From NCBI GenBank assembly GCA_015680685.1, contig MNCI01029521.1, positions 127,444 through 154,160 on the forward strand: a stretch of 26,717 bases of DNA. Direction: 5' to 3'. The DNA comes from Gnetum montanum. Taxonomy: Eukaryota > Streptophyta > Gnetopsida > Gnetales > Gnetaceae. Under the pieces are notes generated by a model, which made no database searches, was not told the DNA's origin, and was given only the letters and a program-made list of their open reading frames with translations. Positions within the stretch are counted from its first letter, which is position 1. Every line of letters starts with the position of its first letter. Positions 10,200 through 20,800 of this stretch are shown here, piece by piece. The position numbers were made by a program, and so were the translations under genes.

Positions 10200-10553
10200 C
10201 CGAAGTGTTATATGCTAGGTTATGCGTAAACGGTGTAGCGGGTGTAAAACGGAGCGAACTGTGAAAACAGGGCGTAAGAAAAATGTGTATGGCATAACAG
10301 CGTAAACAGCATAAACTGATATACGCAGTGTAAACTAAGCGTAAACCTGAACACAGCATAAACAGGGCGTGAACCCGAGTGCATAGTGTAACAGGGTGTA
10401 AACTGGGCGTAAAGCGTAAACAGGATGCCGACAGCGTAAAGTGTAAACAGAGCGTAGGCGGCGTAATCAGAGCGTAAATGTAAACGAACGTAAGCAGAAA
10501 CACATGCAAGAAATCAGCGTAAACTGTAAATTGTAAACTGTAAACTGTAAACT
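10200..10553. repeat. GCGTAAAC half-site repeats and a heptamer run in LTR C
   Basis: Many scattered copies of GCGTAAAC and its variants occur here. They end in five tandem heptamers of GTAAACT (10519-10553). The unit equals the CGAGCGTAAAC tail that follows the palindromes upstream of the plus-strand spliced gene. Confidence 0.6.
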
Positions 10554-10798
10554 GTATTATGAAATGGGAATGTAGTGCATCGGTCTAACACAGTTGTGGC
10601 TGAACACAAGGCAGACTTAAAGCCCCGGTGGGTGCAGGGATGCGGCTGGTTCGCACGGTAGGCGGAGCGTAGAGACTGTGCTCGGCGTACAGGACTTCCA
10701 GCGTAAGAGGGTTTTAGGCTCTGGTTTGCAGCGTAATTGCTCTTAGGTCTGTTCTGGTAAATTTTTGCCCCCCCCCTTTGAATATGCGGAAAACTAGG

Positions 10799-10807
10799 CT
10801 TTTTATA
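10799..10807 (-). promoter_or_regulatory. TATA box of LTR C
   Basis: The minus strand reads TATAAAAAG. It lies about 75 bp downstream, in the direction of transcription, of the palindrome array, as expected for a U3 promoter. Confidence 0.55.
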
Positions 10808-10879
10808 GGGGGGGTTTTACCGGGAAAATCAGGTCGGGAGACACGTGGCGTGTCAACCGGGTGCGTACAATTTAGAAAT

Positions 10880-11190
10880 ATGGTATACGCTGGGCGTATA
10901 CGCTACATCAGGCCGGTGTATACGCTGGACTTGCTGGGCGTGTGAACTTGGGTGGACGCTGGGTGTATACGCTGGGGTGTATACACTGGGGCATATACGC
11001 TGATGGATGCTGGCATATACGCTGGGGCGTATACGCTGATGGATGTTGGATATCAACTTGCTTCAATTCTTGCTCCTGTTGCACCTGCTGAGCGTACATG
11101 AGGCATGTACGCTGGGCGTCGGGCGTATACGCTGAAAATGCCGAGCGTATACGCTGGGCGTATACGCTGGGCGTATACGCTGACACAACA
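10880..11190. promoter_or_regulatory. U3 array of GCGTATACGC palindromes in LTR C
   Basis: About a dozen exact or near copies of the self-complementary decamer occur here, densest at 11143-11182 where three exact copies follow at 14-15 bp intervals. The array lies upstream of the LTR TATA box on the minus strand. The same decamer occurs at 817-1240. Confidence 0.75.
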
Positions 11191-11857
11191 CTTGGTAGAA
11201 ACCAAATGTTTTGATTCTCAAAATTGCCATGTGTGACTCCAAATGTAGCCAAAGTCGTCTGTGGGTCATGGGGACCTGCTTCTTGTTGGACAAGTGCCAA
11301 ACTCGAAATTTTTGTGGTGTTTCAGTAGGGAAGGAGAAAGGTAACTAAGTGACTAATTTAACTTAACTACTCATTAACTAAGTTCTAACTAATCCTAACA
11401 CCAACATTTATTCCCACTTGCCGTACACATCCTGAATCAGTGCAATACTACTGGGATTACCAAACACTAATTGTTACTTGGTTACCAAGTATTACACGCA
11501 TGCTCGAAGTGGTCGTGCTTGTGTAATTTAATGATTTGCTTAATTGATCAAAATGAATTGCTGTGCTAATAACATAAATGTAAAGTGCATAAAATAAAAT
11601 AAAATAAATGCATAAGAAATAAAAAAATGAAATGCGTAAGAAAACAAATCTCAAGTGCTACAAGGATGAATCGAAGAGCTCATCTTCATTGCCGTACACA
11701 AGGTGTGCTTAGGTACACAATGCTCAAATAAAGACCCATCCACACTTAGACCTCTTGTTGCGGGTACTTGGAAAATACTCTAACTTTCAAAGAGACTACA
11801 AGAGTTTCGCTACTTAACTGCTAAAAGACTTTTTTCCAATTGTGTGCCTGGGCACTG

Positions 11858-11865
11858 TATTTATA
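11858..11865 (-). promoter_or_regulatory. TATA box of LTR A
   Basis: The minus strand reads TATAAATA. The same octamer occurs in copy 2 at 17839-17846. The palindrome array starts about 15 bp upstream. Confidence 0.55.
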
Positions 11866-11879
11866 GGCTTGGGAGCAAC

Positions 11880-11970
11880 TACTCTAATAATTAGAGTAAC
11901 CACTATAATAATTAGAATAAAGCACTAGAGTAACTGCTCTAATAATTAGAATAAACTACTAGAGCAATCA
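11880..11970. promoter_or_regulatory. U3 array of CTCTAAT-A-ATTAGAG inverted repeats in LTR A
   Basis: One full copy of ACTCTAATAATTAGAGT (8-bp arms around one A) is followed by three diverged copies and CTAGAG pieces. This is the third LTR family here with a short palindromic array directly upstream of its TATA box. Confidence 0.6.
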
Positions 11971-11979
11971 CTCTCATCA

Positions 11980-12018
11980 TACCCCCACGACAGAATAAAA
12001 ACTCGTCCTCGAGTTCCT
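11980..12018 (-). other. Polypurine tract and conserved 3' internal end of element A
   Basis: On the minus strand, CTCGAGGACGAGTTTTTATT leads to GTGGGGGTA next to the LTR. The stretch is almost identical to 23047-23085 next to LTR B, with one substitution in the first 36 bases. It marks the LTR as a 3' LTR and the orientation as minus. Confidence 0.7.
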
Positions 12019-13040
12019 TATAAAATATTAGAAAGGTATGAGATTATTGACTAATTAACAATTGACGTGGAAGTGGATGACAAACTCAACATGCCCAGTG
12101 AGGGATCAATAAGAATATTACAACATTGTGGTGAACAATCGTACATAAATGACATCAAAACCTTTATTTAGCAGCTTGTAGAGAAAAAGAGGGAAAGAAA
12201 ATGAAGCATGTTGCCGCCAATGCTAAGATTGCGCCTTCCATTGCTTATCCATAGCCACACCACTAGACTTGCTCCTTTCATAAACGGTCCAGTTCCGGTC
12301 AATCCTGAGTGCTTTTTCCAAGCCCAGTCGATTGTTTGTATGATCACCATCTACACACACAACACAGTCACAAATGAGCAAAGATAGATAAACCACAATG
12401 CAGTTGATACCTTGCCTCGATATGAGGCGCATTGGCTGAGTTGTAGTTATGGCAGAAAGTGGTTCAAAGATTTATCACCGGTGACTACCTAAGGTGTAGG
12501 GGTTAGGCAAATAGTAAAATGGAGAAAATTGAAAAATTTGTGCCAGGGCCCCCATGACTAAGAGCAAACCTTCGGTAGCTATAAGATGGAAAAAATAAGG
12601 AGCAAGAAAGATGAAAAATATCAATGGCAACACCAATAAAATGGATGTCATAGATGGGATGAAACAAGAAATGATTGATTGCAGGAAATGTTTAAGGAAA
12701 AGAAGTTAATAATTGCATCAAAAAGAAATGACAGTGGGTCCTCCCCAAAGCAGGCTCATGCTGTTTATGCCCTGACAAACTCACAAACCGAAGAGTCTGT
12801 AGGCTCTAGGAATGTCATAGTTAAAAATTTACCTACAAGAATTCACCAAAGAAAAACAATGCATCAACCTAGAATGGATTAATGATAAAATCGGCAATGA
12901 GGTGTAAAATGGAAAGAAAGATGGAGAGGAGAGAATGGAATGGAATCCCAAGAACAGGGTTGTGTAAAACCCCTTGTGTATTTCATGGTTAAGATAACTG
13001 AGTAGAACTCATCCCAAATCCAGATGCAAACCAACCACAT
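12019..13040. other. No recognisable gene; partly remnant of element A
   Basis: The first about 40 bases resemble the sequence right of LTR B's polypurine tract (GGTATGRGATTATTRACTA). Beyond that I recognise nothing. Open frames are short and lack family motifs. There is no 5' LTR before the host gene, so the A element here is truncated. Confidence 0.4.
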
Positions 13041-13293
13041 TGAGTCACCTCACCTCAATACACTTGGCCAATCCATCTTCTTGAGGCAACAAGAATGCTT
13101 CAACAAAGAGTGACCACCATCTGAAGGAGAGTGAGACGGCAGCTTGACAATGCTGATGGCAGGTGCTGTGGTTGTGAGTTCCAATGCCATACACAGCACG
13201 CACATGAATCCACAACGCACGACATGGCGAGTGGTGCCAGCCACGAAACAACGCTTTGGACAGGCTGGCTCGTAATCGTAGTCGTAGTCGGGC

Positions 13294-13300
13294 TATAAAG
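13294..13300 (+). promoter_or_regulatory. TATA box of the thaumatin-like gene
   Basis: TATAAAG lies 121 bp upstream of the ATG, leaving a leader of about 90 bases that is A/C-rich (ACAACAAGACCAACACC), as in many plant leaders. Confidence 0.7.
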
Positions 13301-13414
13301 GGAGGCCAGGGAAAGCTTTCACAGCACAAGCCACACAGATCGATCGATCAAAGCATCATATCTCTGTAACAACAAGACCAACACCAACAACAGAAGAAGA
13401 AAAGGAGAGAAAAC

Positions 13415-14194
13415 ATGGCTTCATCGGCGAAAATGGCGATAGCATTGGCGGTGGCAGCACTGGCCGTAGCAGCAGGAGAGTCGGCTCAGGCTGAACATGG
13501 AAAGGCGACGAAGGTGCGCGTGACGGTGCGAAATCACTGCAGCTTCCCGATCTGGCCGGGCGCGTACCCGGGCCACGACGTGGCCACGAGCAAAAACGTG
13601 GTGAAGCCACGCCAATCAGCGTGGCTCTACATCCAGCCATGGCTATACGACACATACGTTTGGGCCCGCACCGACTGCACCTTTCACGACGGCCCTAAAG
13701 CCGAGCCACGGTGCGTCACCGGCAACTGCGGCAGCAGCTACCAGTTCCGTTGCCACTACGGCGGCCTCCCCTCCGAAACTCCGCCCGTTTCCACCGCCAT
13801 CTTCCGCAAATTCAGCTTCAACGTCGACCTCACCAGCGGCTTCAACATCCCCGTCTCCGTCGCCCCCAACGATTTGGGCACCGGCGCCGTCAACGTCACC
13901 CGCGTCGCCCACGCTTGCCGCAGCGCCCCCGTCATGGGCTGCGCCAGCGAAGTGAATGCGCATTGCCCACTTCAGATGCGCGTGTTGGGGGGTTCTGGCA
14001 CTGGCCGTGGGCGTGGCTCTGTGGTGGCCTGCTCTCCGATGAAGAGGACGAGCGACATGGAGGCCTATTACCGCATGCTTAAGAGCATTTGCCCCTGCAC
14101 TCATCCTCTCTCTCCTCCTCCCCAGACCACTCGTTCATCCATCGCACAAGGTTATACTGTTACCTTCTGCCCCTCTTGCCTAGGCCCTGCATAG
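13415..14194 (+). CDS. Thaumatin-like protein (PR-5 family), secreted
   Basis: This is a single-exon, 259-residue gene. A signal peptide (about 1-26, alanine-rich, ending ESAQA) is followed by a thaumatin fold: VRNHCSFPIWPG (38-49), WARTDCTF (83-90), CVTGNCGS (100-107), SGFNIPVSVAP (141-151), ACRSAPVMGC (167-176) and a terminal TVTFCP (248-253). There are 13 cysteines, where large thaumatin-like proteins have 16 and small ones 10. The cysteine-rich second domain is shortened and replaced by Ser/Pro/Thr-rich sequence. Of the acidic-cleft residues of antifungal members, only the Arg (85) is clear. The usual Glu is Ile (129) and the Asp before GFN is Ser (141). An NVT glycosylation sequon lies at 160. 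The family acts outside the cell in defence and stress, and the activity of this member is uncertain. The coding sequence is much more GC-rich than its surroundings. Confidence 0.92.
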   Translation: MASSAKMAIALAVAALAVAAGESAQAEHGKATKVRVTVRNHCSFPIWPGAYPGHDVATSKNVVKPRQSAWLYIQPWLYDTYVWARTDCTFHDGPKAEPRCVTGNCGSSYQFRCHYGGLPSETPPVSTAIFRKFSFNVDLTSGFNIPVSVAPNDLGTGAVNVTRVAHACRSAPVMGCASEVNAHCPLQMRVLGGSGTGRGRGSVVACSPMKRTSDMEAYYRMLKSICPCTHPLSPPPQTTRSSIAQGYTVTFCPSCLGPA

Positions 14195-14231
14195 CTTCAG
14201 TTTTCCTCCTTTTCACCGTTTTCTATTCATG

Positions 14232-14237
14232 AATAAA
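14232..14237 (+). terminator. Poly(A) signal of the thaumatin-like gene
   Basis: AATAAA lies 38 bases after the stop codon, a usual plant distance. Confidence 0.65.
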
Positions 14238-15430
14238 ACCACCTCCTCAGTCATCCCATCTCTGAATTATGTTTCTGCTATGCACTAAAAGAATTCGATT
14301 CATGCAAGCCAGGAATTTTGGACTTGTGATTCTGAAAGTAGGCATGTGTGCCTCCAGAAAAAGTGAGACGGGTTCTTACCCGGGACATGATAGAGAAAAT
14401 TTGAATATATTAGTTTTAAAAAAAATTAAATCTCATATATATAAAAAAGACATTGCACAATATAGAACAAGTACAATGTAAATCCAAAATATTGTTAATA
14501 GTTAAAAATTGCACAAAAGATTGCAATATCACCGATAAATTTTCAAAGGTATAGAGGCATCAAATCCATTTTCCTAAGAGCCATAATCTGGCCAAACATA
14601 TAATTTCAGCAACAACCAAAATAACACCAATAAAATGAAACCCTTTTTTTTCTTAATCCAATCTTTCCAAGAATGAAATTAAGCCTCAAACGTCAACCAA
14701 ATCTATAACAATTATGTCTGCTAATATTTCTGTTCCACATGAGTAGCACAGCAGGGCCATGTTGAAAACGACCACATTATAAGAAGACATAACTTAACTA
14801 AACTAGCGTGAGTGCCATGATCACATGTGGGCATGCTGGTGAGCTTCGTTTCATAAGCAAACATATTTTAAAAAAGGTTGAACAAGCATCCATCCGTCAT
14901 CATGTTCATGACCCATGACGATGACCCCGTTTTGTTTTTTTTTTCTTTTCAGCAGAGATACGCGTGAATGTGAGTCATAGCGGAACCTTTGACGCTCCCA
15001 AAGGCCAATCCATGCAAATGCAATGTTTTCCCTCGCACGCCCCGTCCCAAACTTGATTTCGTTATGACCCAAACTTGGCCCTTCGGCTTTCGGTTACCAA
15101 AGTAGCGCTTTCGTGATTTCCGTCTGTTTGTTTATTCATTCATACTCCCTTGTTTTCTGTGATCTGTGTCATGCCATGAATCTTGATTTCTGTGATCTGT
15201 GTCATGCCATGAATCTTGATTCCCTGCTGGCCACTTAACAGTGAAATGAAGTTTCTGGTAAGATTTAGAACAGGAAAACATAGGTAAGATTTTAATGCAC
15301 AATGCAGACATGAAGAACAAAGCAAGAATACAAGGCTGCCACCATTTCAATGTATTCAATGTATATGTATAGATTTAGACAAAATTTCATTGGAAATTAT
15401 GAAATATGTACCATTGCGAATTTAATGCGT
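14238..15430. other. Intergenic, no gene seen
   Basis: AT-rich DNA with no recognisable coding frame or element. It contains one perfect tandem duplication (listed separately). Short open frames here lack family motifs. Confidence 0.5.
15154..15219. repeat. Perfect 33-bp tandem duplication
   Basis: 15154-15186 is repeated exactly at 15187-15219; each copy contains GATCTGTGTCATGCCATGAA. It is likely recent. Confidence 0.9.
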
Positions 15431-15454
15431 TTACGTGCTCCTGAATCCAATGGG

Positions 15455-15785
15455 ATCAGTTTGCGGGAGGTTGAGGGGTGGGAGTGGGAGGCCAAGTGGC
15501 ATGAAGCCCTTGCGCAGGCCTAGGCAGACGTGGAGGCCCAGAACAGGAGTAGGTGAGGTGAGGCAGCAGGACCTCATGGCCAAAGCTGCTAGGGCTCATT
15601 TAGTTGACGAAATCCGGGCCCATGTGAGGGATGAGCTGGCTCAGGAGGAAATGGCCTAGAGAGCAGGAGTAGGCGGAGCGGATGGAGCAGGAGCACCTTC
15701 AAGAAGAGGAAAAGCAGCGGCAAGGGCAGCTTGATCGGGCTCAGAGGGGGGCGGTGCCCGTACCTTATCCTAGGCATAAGTTTTG
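15455..15785 (+). pseudogene. Degenerate coding remnant, charged helical protein
   Basis: This GC-rich stretch alternates between frames and reads as Glu/Gln/Arg/Ala-rich helical sequence, for example HVRDELAQEEMA and RMEQEHLQEEEKQRQGQL, with several stops and at least one frame change. It looks like a decayed coiled-coil protein, perhaps transposon-derived. No family motif is visible. Confidence 0.4.
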
Positions 15786-15904
15786 AGTGCTCCTGGGGTA
15801 ATCTCAGGCGCCATATCCGCCAAACTTCGGCACGTTTTCATCCACATGCAGGCGCCTCGTAGGCTGATTGGGAGTTGGCCATGTAGGGTATTTAGCAGGC
15901 GGCC

Positions 15905-15966
15905 AGTTTCATGGATACAAAAGATCACTGAAACACAGTTTCATGGACAGAAGATCACCGGAACAC
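15905..15966. repeat. Imperfect ~30-bp tandem duplication
   Basis: AGTTTCATGGA...AAGATCACTGAAACA (from 15905) is followed by a diverged copy from 15937. Confidence 0.7.
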
Positions 15967-16199
15967 TCTGGACCTTCTCCATGAGTTGAAGCGCCCCCAC
16001 TGTGCTTGCCTACCGATGGCTGCTGACGAACCCCTAGTGGGGGGCGGAGGAGGGGGGCTTTGGTCCTTCTGCCCCCCATGCTGTCATTCTTTCGACACCT
16101 TCCTCGTTTTCCCTTGTCTTTTACATTCTTGCCAAAGACCCTTTTGTTTAAAGAATATCTTCCATTACAATATTCCATGACTAAAGTCATAATTTTTCT

Positions 16200-16539
16200 T
16201 GATGCAACTATCTATTTTCTTGTGTAGCATTCATTATCTCTATAGCATAATTGACTTCTTTCATGTGACACAACTATTGAGTATATGCAATAAATTGATA
16301 AATCACAACTTTAAGAGGCAACAAAATATCATAAGGAGCATGCATTTTCACTTGAAATTCATTTTTTCCAATTATATGTGGAAAAAGAAGATCCCCATAC
16401 AACACACCTAGATAATAATACAAGTTGAATAACATTATGAAATTGTTTTCTTCTCAATTCCTATGCCAAAATTGGTTTCCTATTGCAATTATATCTTAGA
16501 GGAAAAAAAGCACACATGCCACATATATCCCTTTGAGCC
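16200..16539. other. AT-rich, possible further LINE sequence
   Basis: I see no definite motif. It lies where the 3' part of the LINE would continue and has a similar base composition. Confidence 0.25.
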
Positions 16540-17095
16540 ATAAGGGTATTCCAAATTTAATACTAGCAAGTTCAACTCCCAAATATTTATAAGATTAACA
16601 AATTTTAAGTCTTTTTTTCTTAAGAAAAAAATTATAATTTCTACTTCTAGTGCCACAAATTAGAAATTTAGTCCTATCAATATTGACTTTCATATTTAAA
16701 TGCTTGCAGTAGTCATGGAGGATTTGAAGCATGCAATTTAATCTTATAGCTGAATTTGCTATCAGGGCCACATCATTTGCAAAGACAAGCATGCTAAAAA
16801 ATAATCCATTTACTTACACAGCATGATTAGAAGCATTTTGCATCCATTCATTCAATTCATCTATAAATATGCCAAAAAGGGTAAGTGATAGAGGACAACC
16901 TTATTTAACTCCTCTTGACTTTTTTAATAATTATTTTTTCTGCAGTAAGATTATCTTCAATAAGAATGTTAATTATATCCTAGATTCTTTCAATAGTAAA
17001 ATGAAGTTATTGTGGAATGTTAATGCTATCCAATATCTTTCAAAGTTTATCTTAAGCAATAGAATCATAAGCCTTGGAAAAATCAACAAAACAGA
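16540..17095 (-). pseudogene. LINE (non-LTR) reverse transcriptase fragment
   Basis: On the minus strand, across shifting frames, the motifs CFVDFSKAYDSIA, RGVK-stop-GCPLSLTLFGIFID, MLVFANDVALIANSA and YKYLGVEL appear in the correct order for a plant LINE reverse transcriptase. The catalytic F-A-D-D is changed to F-A-N-D, and several stops and frameshifts are present. The fragment is cut at 17095/17096 by the TG of LTR A. Sequence down to about 16200 may be more of the same element, but it shows no clear motif. Confidence 0.85.
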
Positions 17096-17876
17096 TGATG
17101 AGCGACGAGGTACCCCTATGCTCAACCATATGAATACGAGTGTTTCACACACGATCTGATCAAATTCCAAGGACTAAGTGCTTATGTGCCCTTGTGGAAC
17201 AAGGACAGGTTGGTTGATCATTGTCTTCCCAAGCTTACCTGTATGTCACAATTGTATGGTTAAGTAAGCTTGAGACATATGATTTTTATGTCCTACGCTA
17301 GTAGGGAAGGAGAAAGGTAACTAAGTGACTAATTTTACTTAACTACTCATTAACTAAGTTCTAACTAATCCTAACACCAACATCTGTTCTCACTTTTCGT
17401 ACACATCCTGAATCAGTGCAACACTGCTGGGATTACCAAACACTAATCATTACTTGGTTACCAAGTATTACACGCATGCTCAAAGTGGTCGTGCTTGTGT
17501 AATTTAACGATTTTCTTAATTGATCAAAATGAATTGCTGTGCTAATAACATAAATGTAAAGTGCATAAAATAAAATAAACTAAAATAAATGCATAAGAAA
17601 ATAAAAAATGAAATGCGTAAGAAAACAAATCTCAAGTGCTACAAGGATGAATCAAAGAGTTCGTCTTCATTGCCATACACAAGGTGTGCTTAGGTACACA
17701 ATGCTCGAATAAAGACCCGTCCACACTTAGACCTCTTGTTGCGGGCACTTTGAAAATACTCTAACTTTCAAATAGACTACAAGAGTTTCGCTACTTGATT
17801 GATAAAAGACTTCTTTCCAATTGTGTGCTTGGGCCCTGTATTTATAGGCTTGGGAGCAACTACTCTAATAATTAGA
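17096..17876 (-). mobile_element. LTR A, copy 2 (3' LTR of the Athila-like element), truncated
   Basis: It begins TGATGAGCGACGAGG directly next to the LINE fragment and matches copy 3 (21614-22024) and copy 1 (11322-11895). It stops at ATTAGA, where an N follows, 84 bp short of the CTCATCA end. The preceding ACAGA (17091-17095) would be one half of a target-site duplication. Differences between copies are mainly transitions, suggesting an old insertion. Confidence 0.85.
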
Positions 17877-17877
17877 N
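17877..17877. other. Single N at an abrupt junction
   Basis: This is the only ambiguous base in the window. LTR A sequence stops on its left without its end. On its right the minus-strand polyprotein stops just before the reverse transcriptase core. It is probably a hidden assembly gap or a misjoin. Confidence 0.8.
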
Positions 17878-20800
17878 TCTTCCTTAACTACTTGCTTTAG
17901 CTTAGAGTTCATTCGCCTTTGCGGTTGTCTTCAAGGCTTCATGGAGGGGTTAGTGTAAATTCTATGTTGGCATATCTTAGGATCTATTCTAGTTAATTTG
18001 GGATATGACAAAGCAAAGGCTTCTGACCATTTATTTATTACCTTTAGCAGTTCTTCTTTCTATTGAGGAGCAAGCTTAGCGTTGATAATTATTGATTTTA
18101 CGTTTTTAAGGAATGTGTATTCCATACCATTGGGCAATGGTTTTAGCTCGAGGGGCTCTTACTTAAATTTCTCAAGGATTTCCAACTTCCCCTAGTTGAT
18201 ATTTTCAAGGTTAAGACTTGGAAGTTGGTGGTGGAATTGCTCTAATGCATCTATGCTATCGATGTAAGCACAAGTCAAACCCTTAGTTGGTTCCATGCAT
18301 ATGAGTGAACTACTTTCTTGATCAGCTATAAGCCACTAGGTGTCTTTCTATCGTGTGGCTACTACGTACAAGCATCTTTGTATGTTAATCACTTATGCAC
18401 ACTGATTACATGTAGGCAATGCTAAACTTTGCACAAACCATGACCTCTGCACACAATTACACCCTGTGTCACTGTATGTGATGCATGAAACTTTCTTCTT
18501 TTTGATCTTTCCAAATGTATTTTCCTTTGATATTTCTAGGGAAAGATTGCGGATTCCTAGGTGTGCATCGATGATGCTTAGCTATGCTTTTTCCATTATG
18601 ATTGGGAAGTCCCCCTTACTGTTGTTCACCTGAATCACTAAAAAGTCAGCTGGGTATGACCACCCACAAATAGTGCTAACATTGTCTTCCGCTAGTCCCA
18701 ATGGGATAGTGATGGACTGGTTGGCCAACTCTAAATGGATGTTGCTCTTTTTCAATGGAGGTAGGTTCTAGGCCTTGTACATTTCTTGAGAAATCAAGTT
18801 AACACTAGAACTTGAATTCAAAAGAGCCTTGCACGATGCATTTCTAGCAATTTGTAAGTATATCAGAGGACTCCTAGGATTAGAGAATTTCCTGAGAAGG
18901 TGGCTAGCTTTGATTCAATTGGTGATAGCATGTGTTAGCATGACTGTATGTGTTGAGTGTGGTGGTTGAGTTGAAGGAGGCTCCAAAGTTTTGATTGATA
19001 CTAAGGCATCTAAGGAATCAGTTGATTGTGATTGGAAGGGCTTGGTTGGACTATTGGTTCTAAAGAAAGGTCTTTTCTTCATGTGGTTGTTGGAACCAAT
19101 AGTAGGTTGAAAGTTAACAACCCTCGTGATGTTACATTGCTACGGCTGGGTAGGGATTTCACCTTTCATTATTGGAGCAGGTGGCAGTGGAGCTATTGGT
19201 GGAAGAGATACGACCAGATGAGAAGGATGATATGCTTGTAGAATATCACCTATAGAAGAGGGAGTCCCATAATAGTCGTAGGCTTGGTAGTGAGGTTGAG
19301 GAGTGATGTGACCAGTAGAGTCACGTGGGAAGATTGGCTACTACATGTAATATCCATATGGGTCAGGTTACCAGTAAGGATATTGTTGCCTTGGTGGTGG
19401 TATTCCCCATGATTGTGGGTGCTGCCACTATTGATATTGCTCAATTGGTTGTGGTGGAGTTCCACTTGGATAATACGTTAAGGGTTGGTGGAACTGTCTT
19501 GGGTTACCTTGGGGGTAAGGTAACCTTCAGGGTGCTTGTTGTTTGTTCAATTATGGGTTGAGAGCATACACCCCAGACTCTTGCAGATGTCAGATTATAG
19601 GGCAACATCCCTTAGGATGGTCATATTGACATATTTCACATAACTATCATTGTCTATTTCCAACTCCACAACCTCTTTAATGATGTCAACTTTGCCCTTA
19701 TCCTTGCTACATGCATGTTTAGCTTCTCTCTTTTTTCTTTTTTCGCAATCACTACCTTGCTCTCTAGACTCCTCTACTATTTTAAGAACAGATTGAAATC
19801 TATTGTCTAGGGAATCCCACATTAGGTCTACCTTTGCCGATACTTTTGATTTCAAATTTTGGATAGGCAACGTTTTCCTATTCACCATCTCTTCGAGTGG
19901 TGACTCTTCTTCATCCTCACAAAATCTTACTTCCCTCTTCCAGAGGGAAGGACCTTGGTTATACTCTTCTACACTTTCTCTCTTTCGTAGCTCACCTTCT
20001 TTCTTAGCAACTTGCTCCAATAGTCTTTGAATTTGATGGGACCTAAGCTCGGATAGTCTTCCCTGGGCATAAGTCCCAAGGGTTCTTCTCGTTTCATGCC
20101 TAAGCCCATCCACGAGATGGCATAGTTGATCCCTTTGCAAATAACCATGGCTAGGACAACAATGTAACAGTGCATAGTATCAGCCCATGGCAGCATCCAA
20201 GGGTTCATGTCCTCCTTGTTTCCAACCTTGGATTTGCTTTCACAAGTTAGACACTTAGGAGTACATTTGGTACTTGTCATTAAATAGTTCTAACATAGTA
20301 TTCCACCTATGAATGAATTCCGATTCTAAATACTGGTACTAGCTTTCTACTTCTTTAAATAATGTTCATGGGAACAACTTAATTTTTTGCCATTCATTCT
20401 CTATGTTCTGTAAGGCACATACATCATGGAATGCTTGTAAATAATTTTGATGATTAGCGTTGTATCCCCCTTCAAATCGTGGGATGTTGTTCATATCTAA
20501 TCTCTTGATCCTACTATCTTTCTGATGCATTGTTGGAATTCTAACAACCTCAGTTATGTCCAACATACTTCGAGTAGTGAGGATGGGTTCATCGTGATTG
20601 TCTCGTCCATGGTGTCTATGATGCCTACGTTGTTCCCTACTATCCATTCTTCTATGTTGTGACTCTCTAGAGTGCCCTCATCCCCTTTTCTAGCTATTTT
20701 GTCTATGACTTCCACTTTTCCTACCTTATCCCCATGGTCTTTTTCTTTATGACCATGTCCAGATATTGAAGGAGAGGTTGAAGGAGATGATGAAGGTGAA

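Larger units (their letters stand above)
10030..11321 (-). mobile_element. 5' LTR of element C
   Basis: On the plus strand it begins TGTACCACC at 10030, five bases from the primer-binding site, and ends TTTCA at 11321. The right boundary is where sequence matching other LTR A copies (AGTAGGGAAGGAG) resumes. It contains a TATA box, an upstream palindrome array, and a downstream region rich in GCGTAAAC half-sites (10200-10560). The partner 3' LTR is not seen in the window. Confidence 0.7.
11322..11979 (-). mobile_element. LTR A, copy 1 (3' LTR, truncated by element C)
   Basis: It matches 17303-17876 closely and 21836-22024 in part. The right end CTCATCA is the inverse of the TGATGAG left end seen in the other copies, so the family's LTR is about 865 bp with inverted ends. 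The first 200 bp are missing because element C interrupts it. The polypurine tract on its right shows that it is the 3' LTR of a minus-strand element. Confidence 0.8.

Noticed and set aside
10880-11190. CRISPR-like array
   Set aside because: Units are short and palindromic, spacers are irregular and similar to each other, and the host is a plant. It is a U3 repeat array.
10853-11300. Minus-strand open frames with repeated YTPSVYAQRIR-type peptides
   Set aside because: They lie wholly in LTR C and simply translate the palindrome array.
12168-12432. Short minus-strand frames of 60-69 codons
   Set aside because: No motif, no conserved context and low-quality start regions in an AT-rich stretch.
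13711-14082. 123-codon Arg/Pro/Gln-rich plus-strand frame
   Set aside because: It is an alternative frame of the thaumatin-like gene, with composition typical of a shadow.
13643-14104. 153-codon minus-strand frame over the thaumatin-like gene
   Set aside because: It is a shadow of the GC-rich coding sequence on the other strand, with Ala/Gly/Val-rich composition and no motif.
14380-14480. Possible small gene at 14269-14481
   Set aside because: It overlaps the 3' flank of the thaumatin-like gene, is Lys/Ile-rich from AT-rich DNA, and shows no motif.
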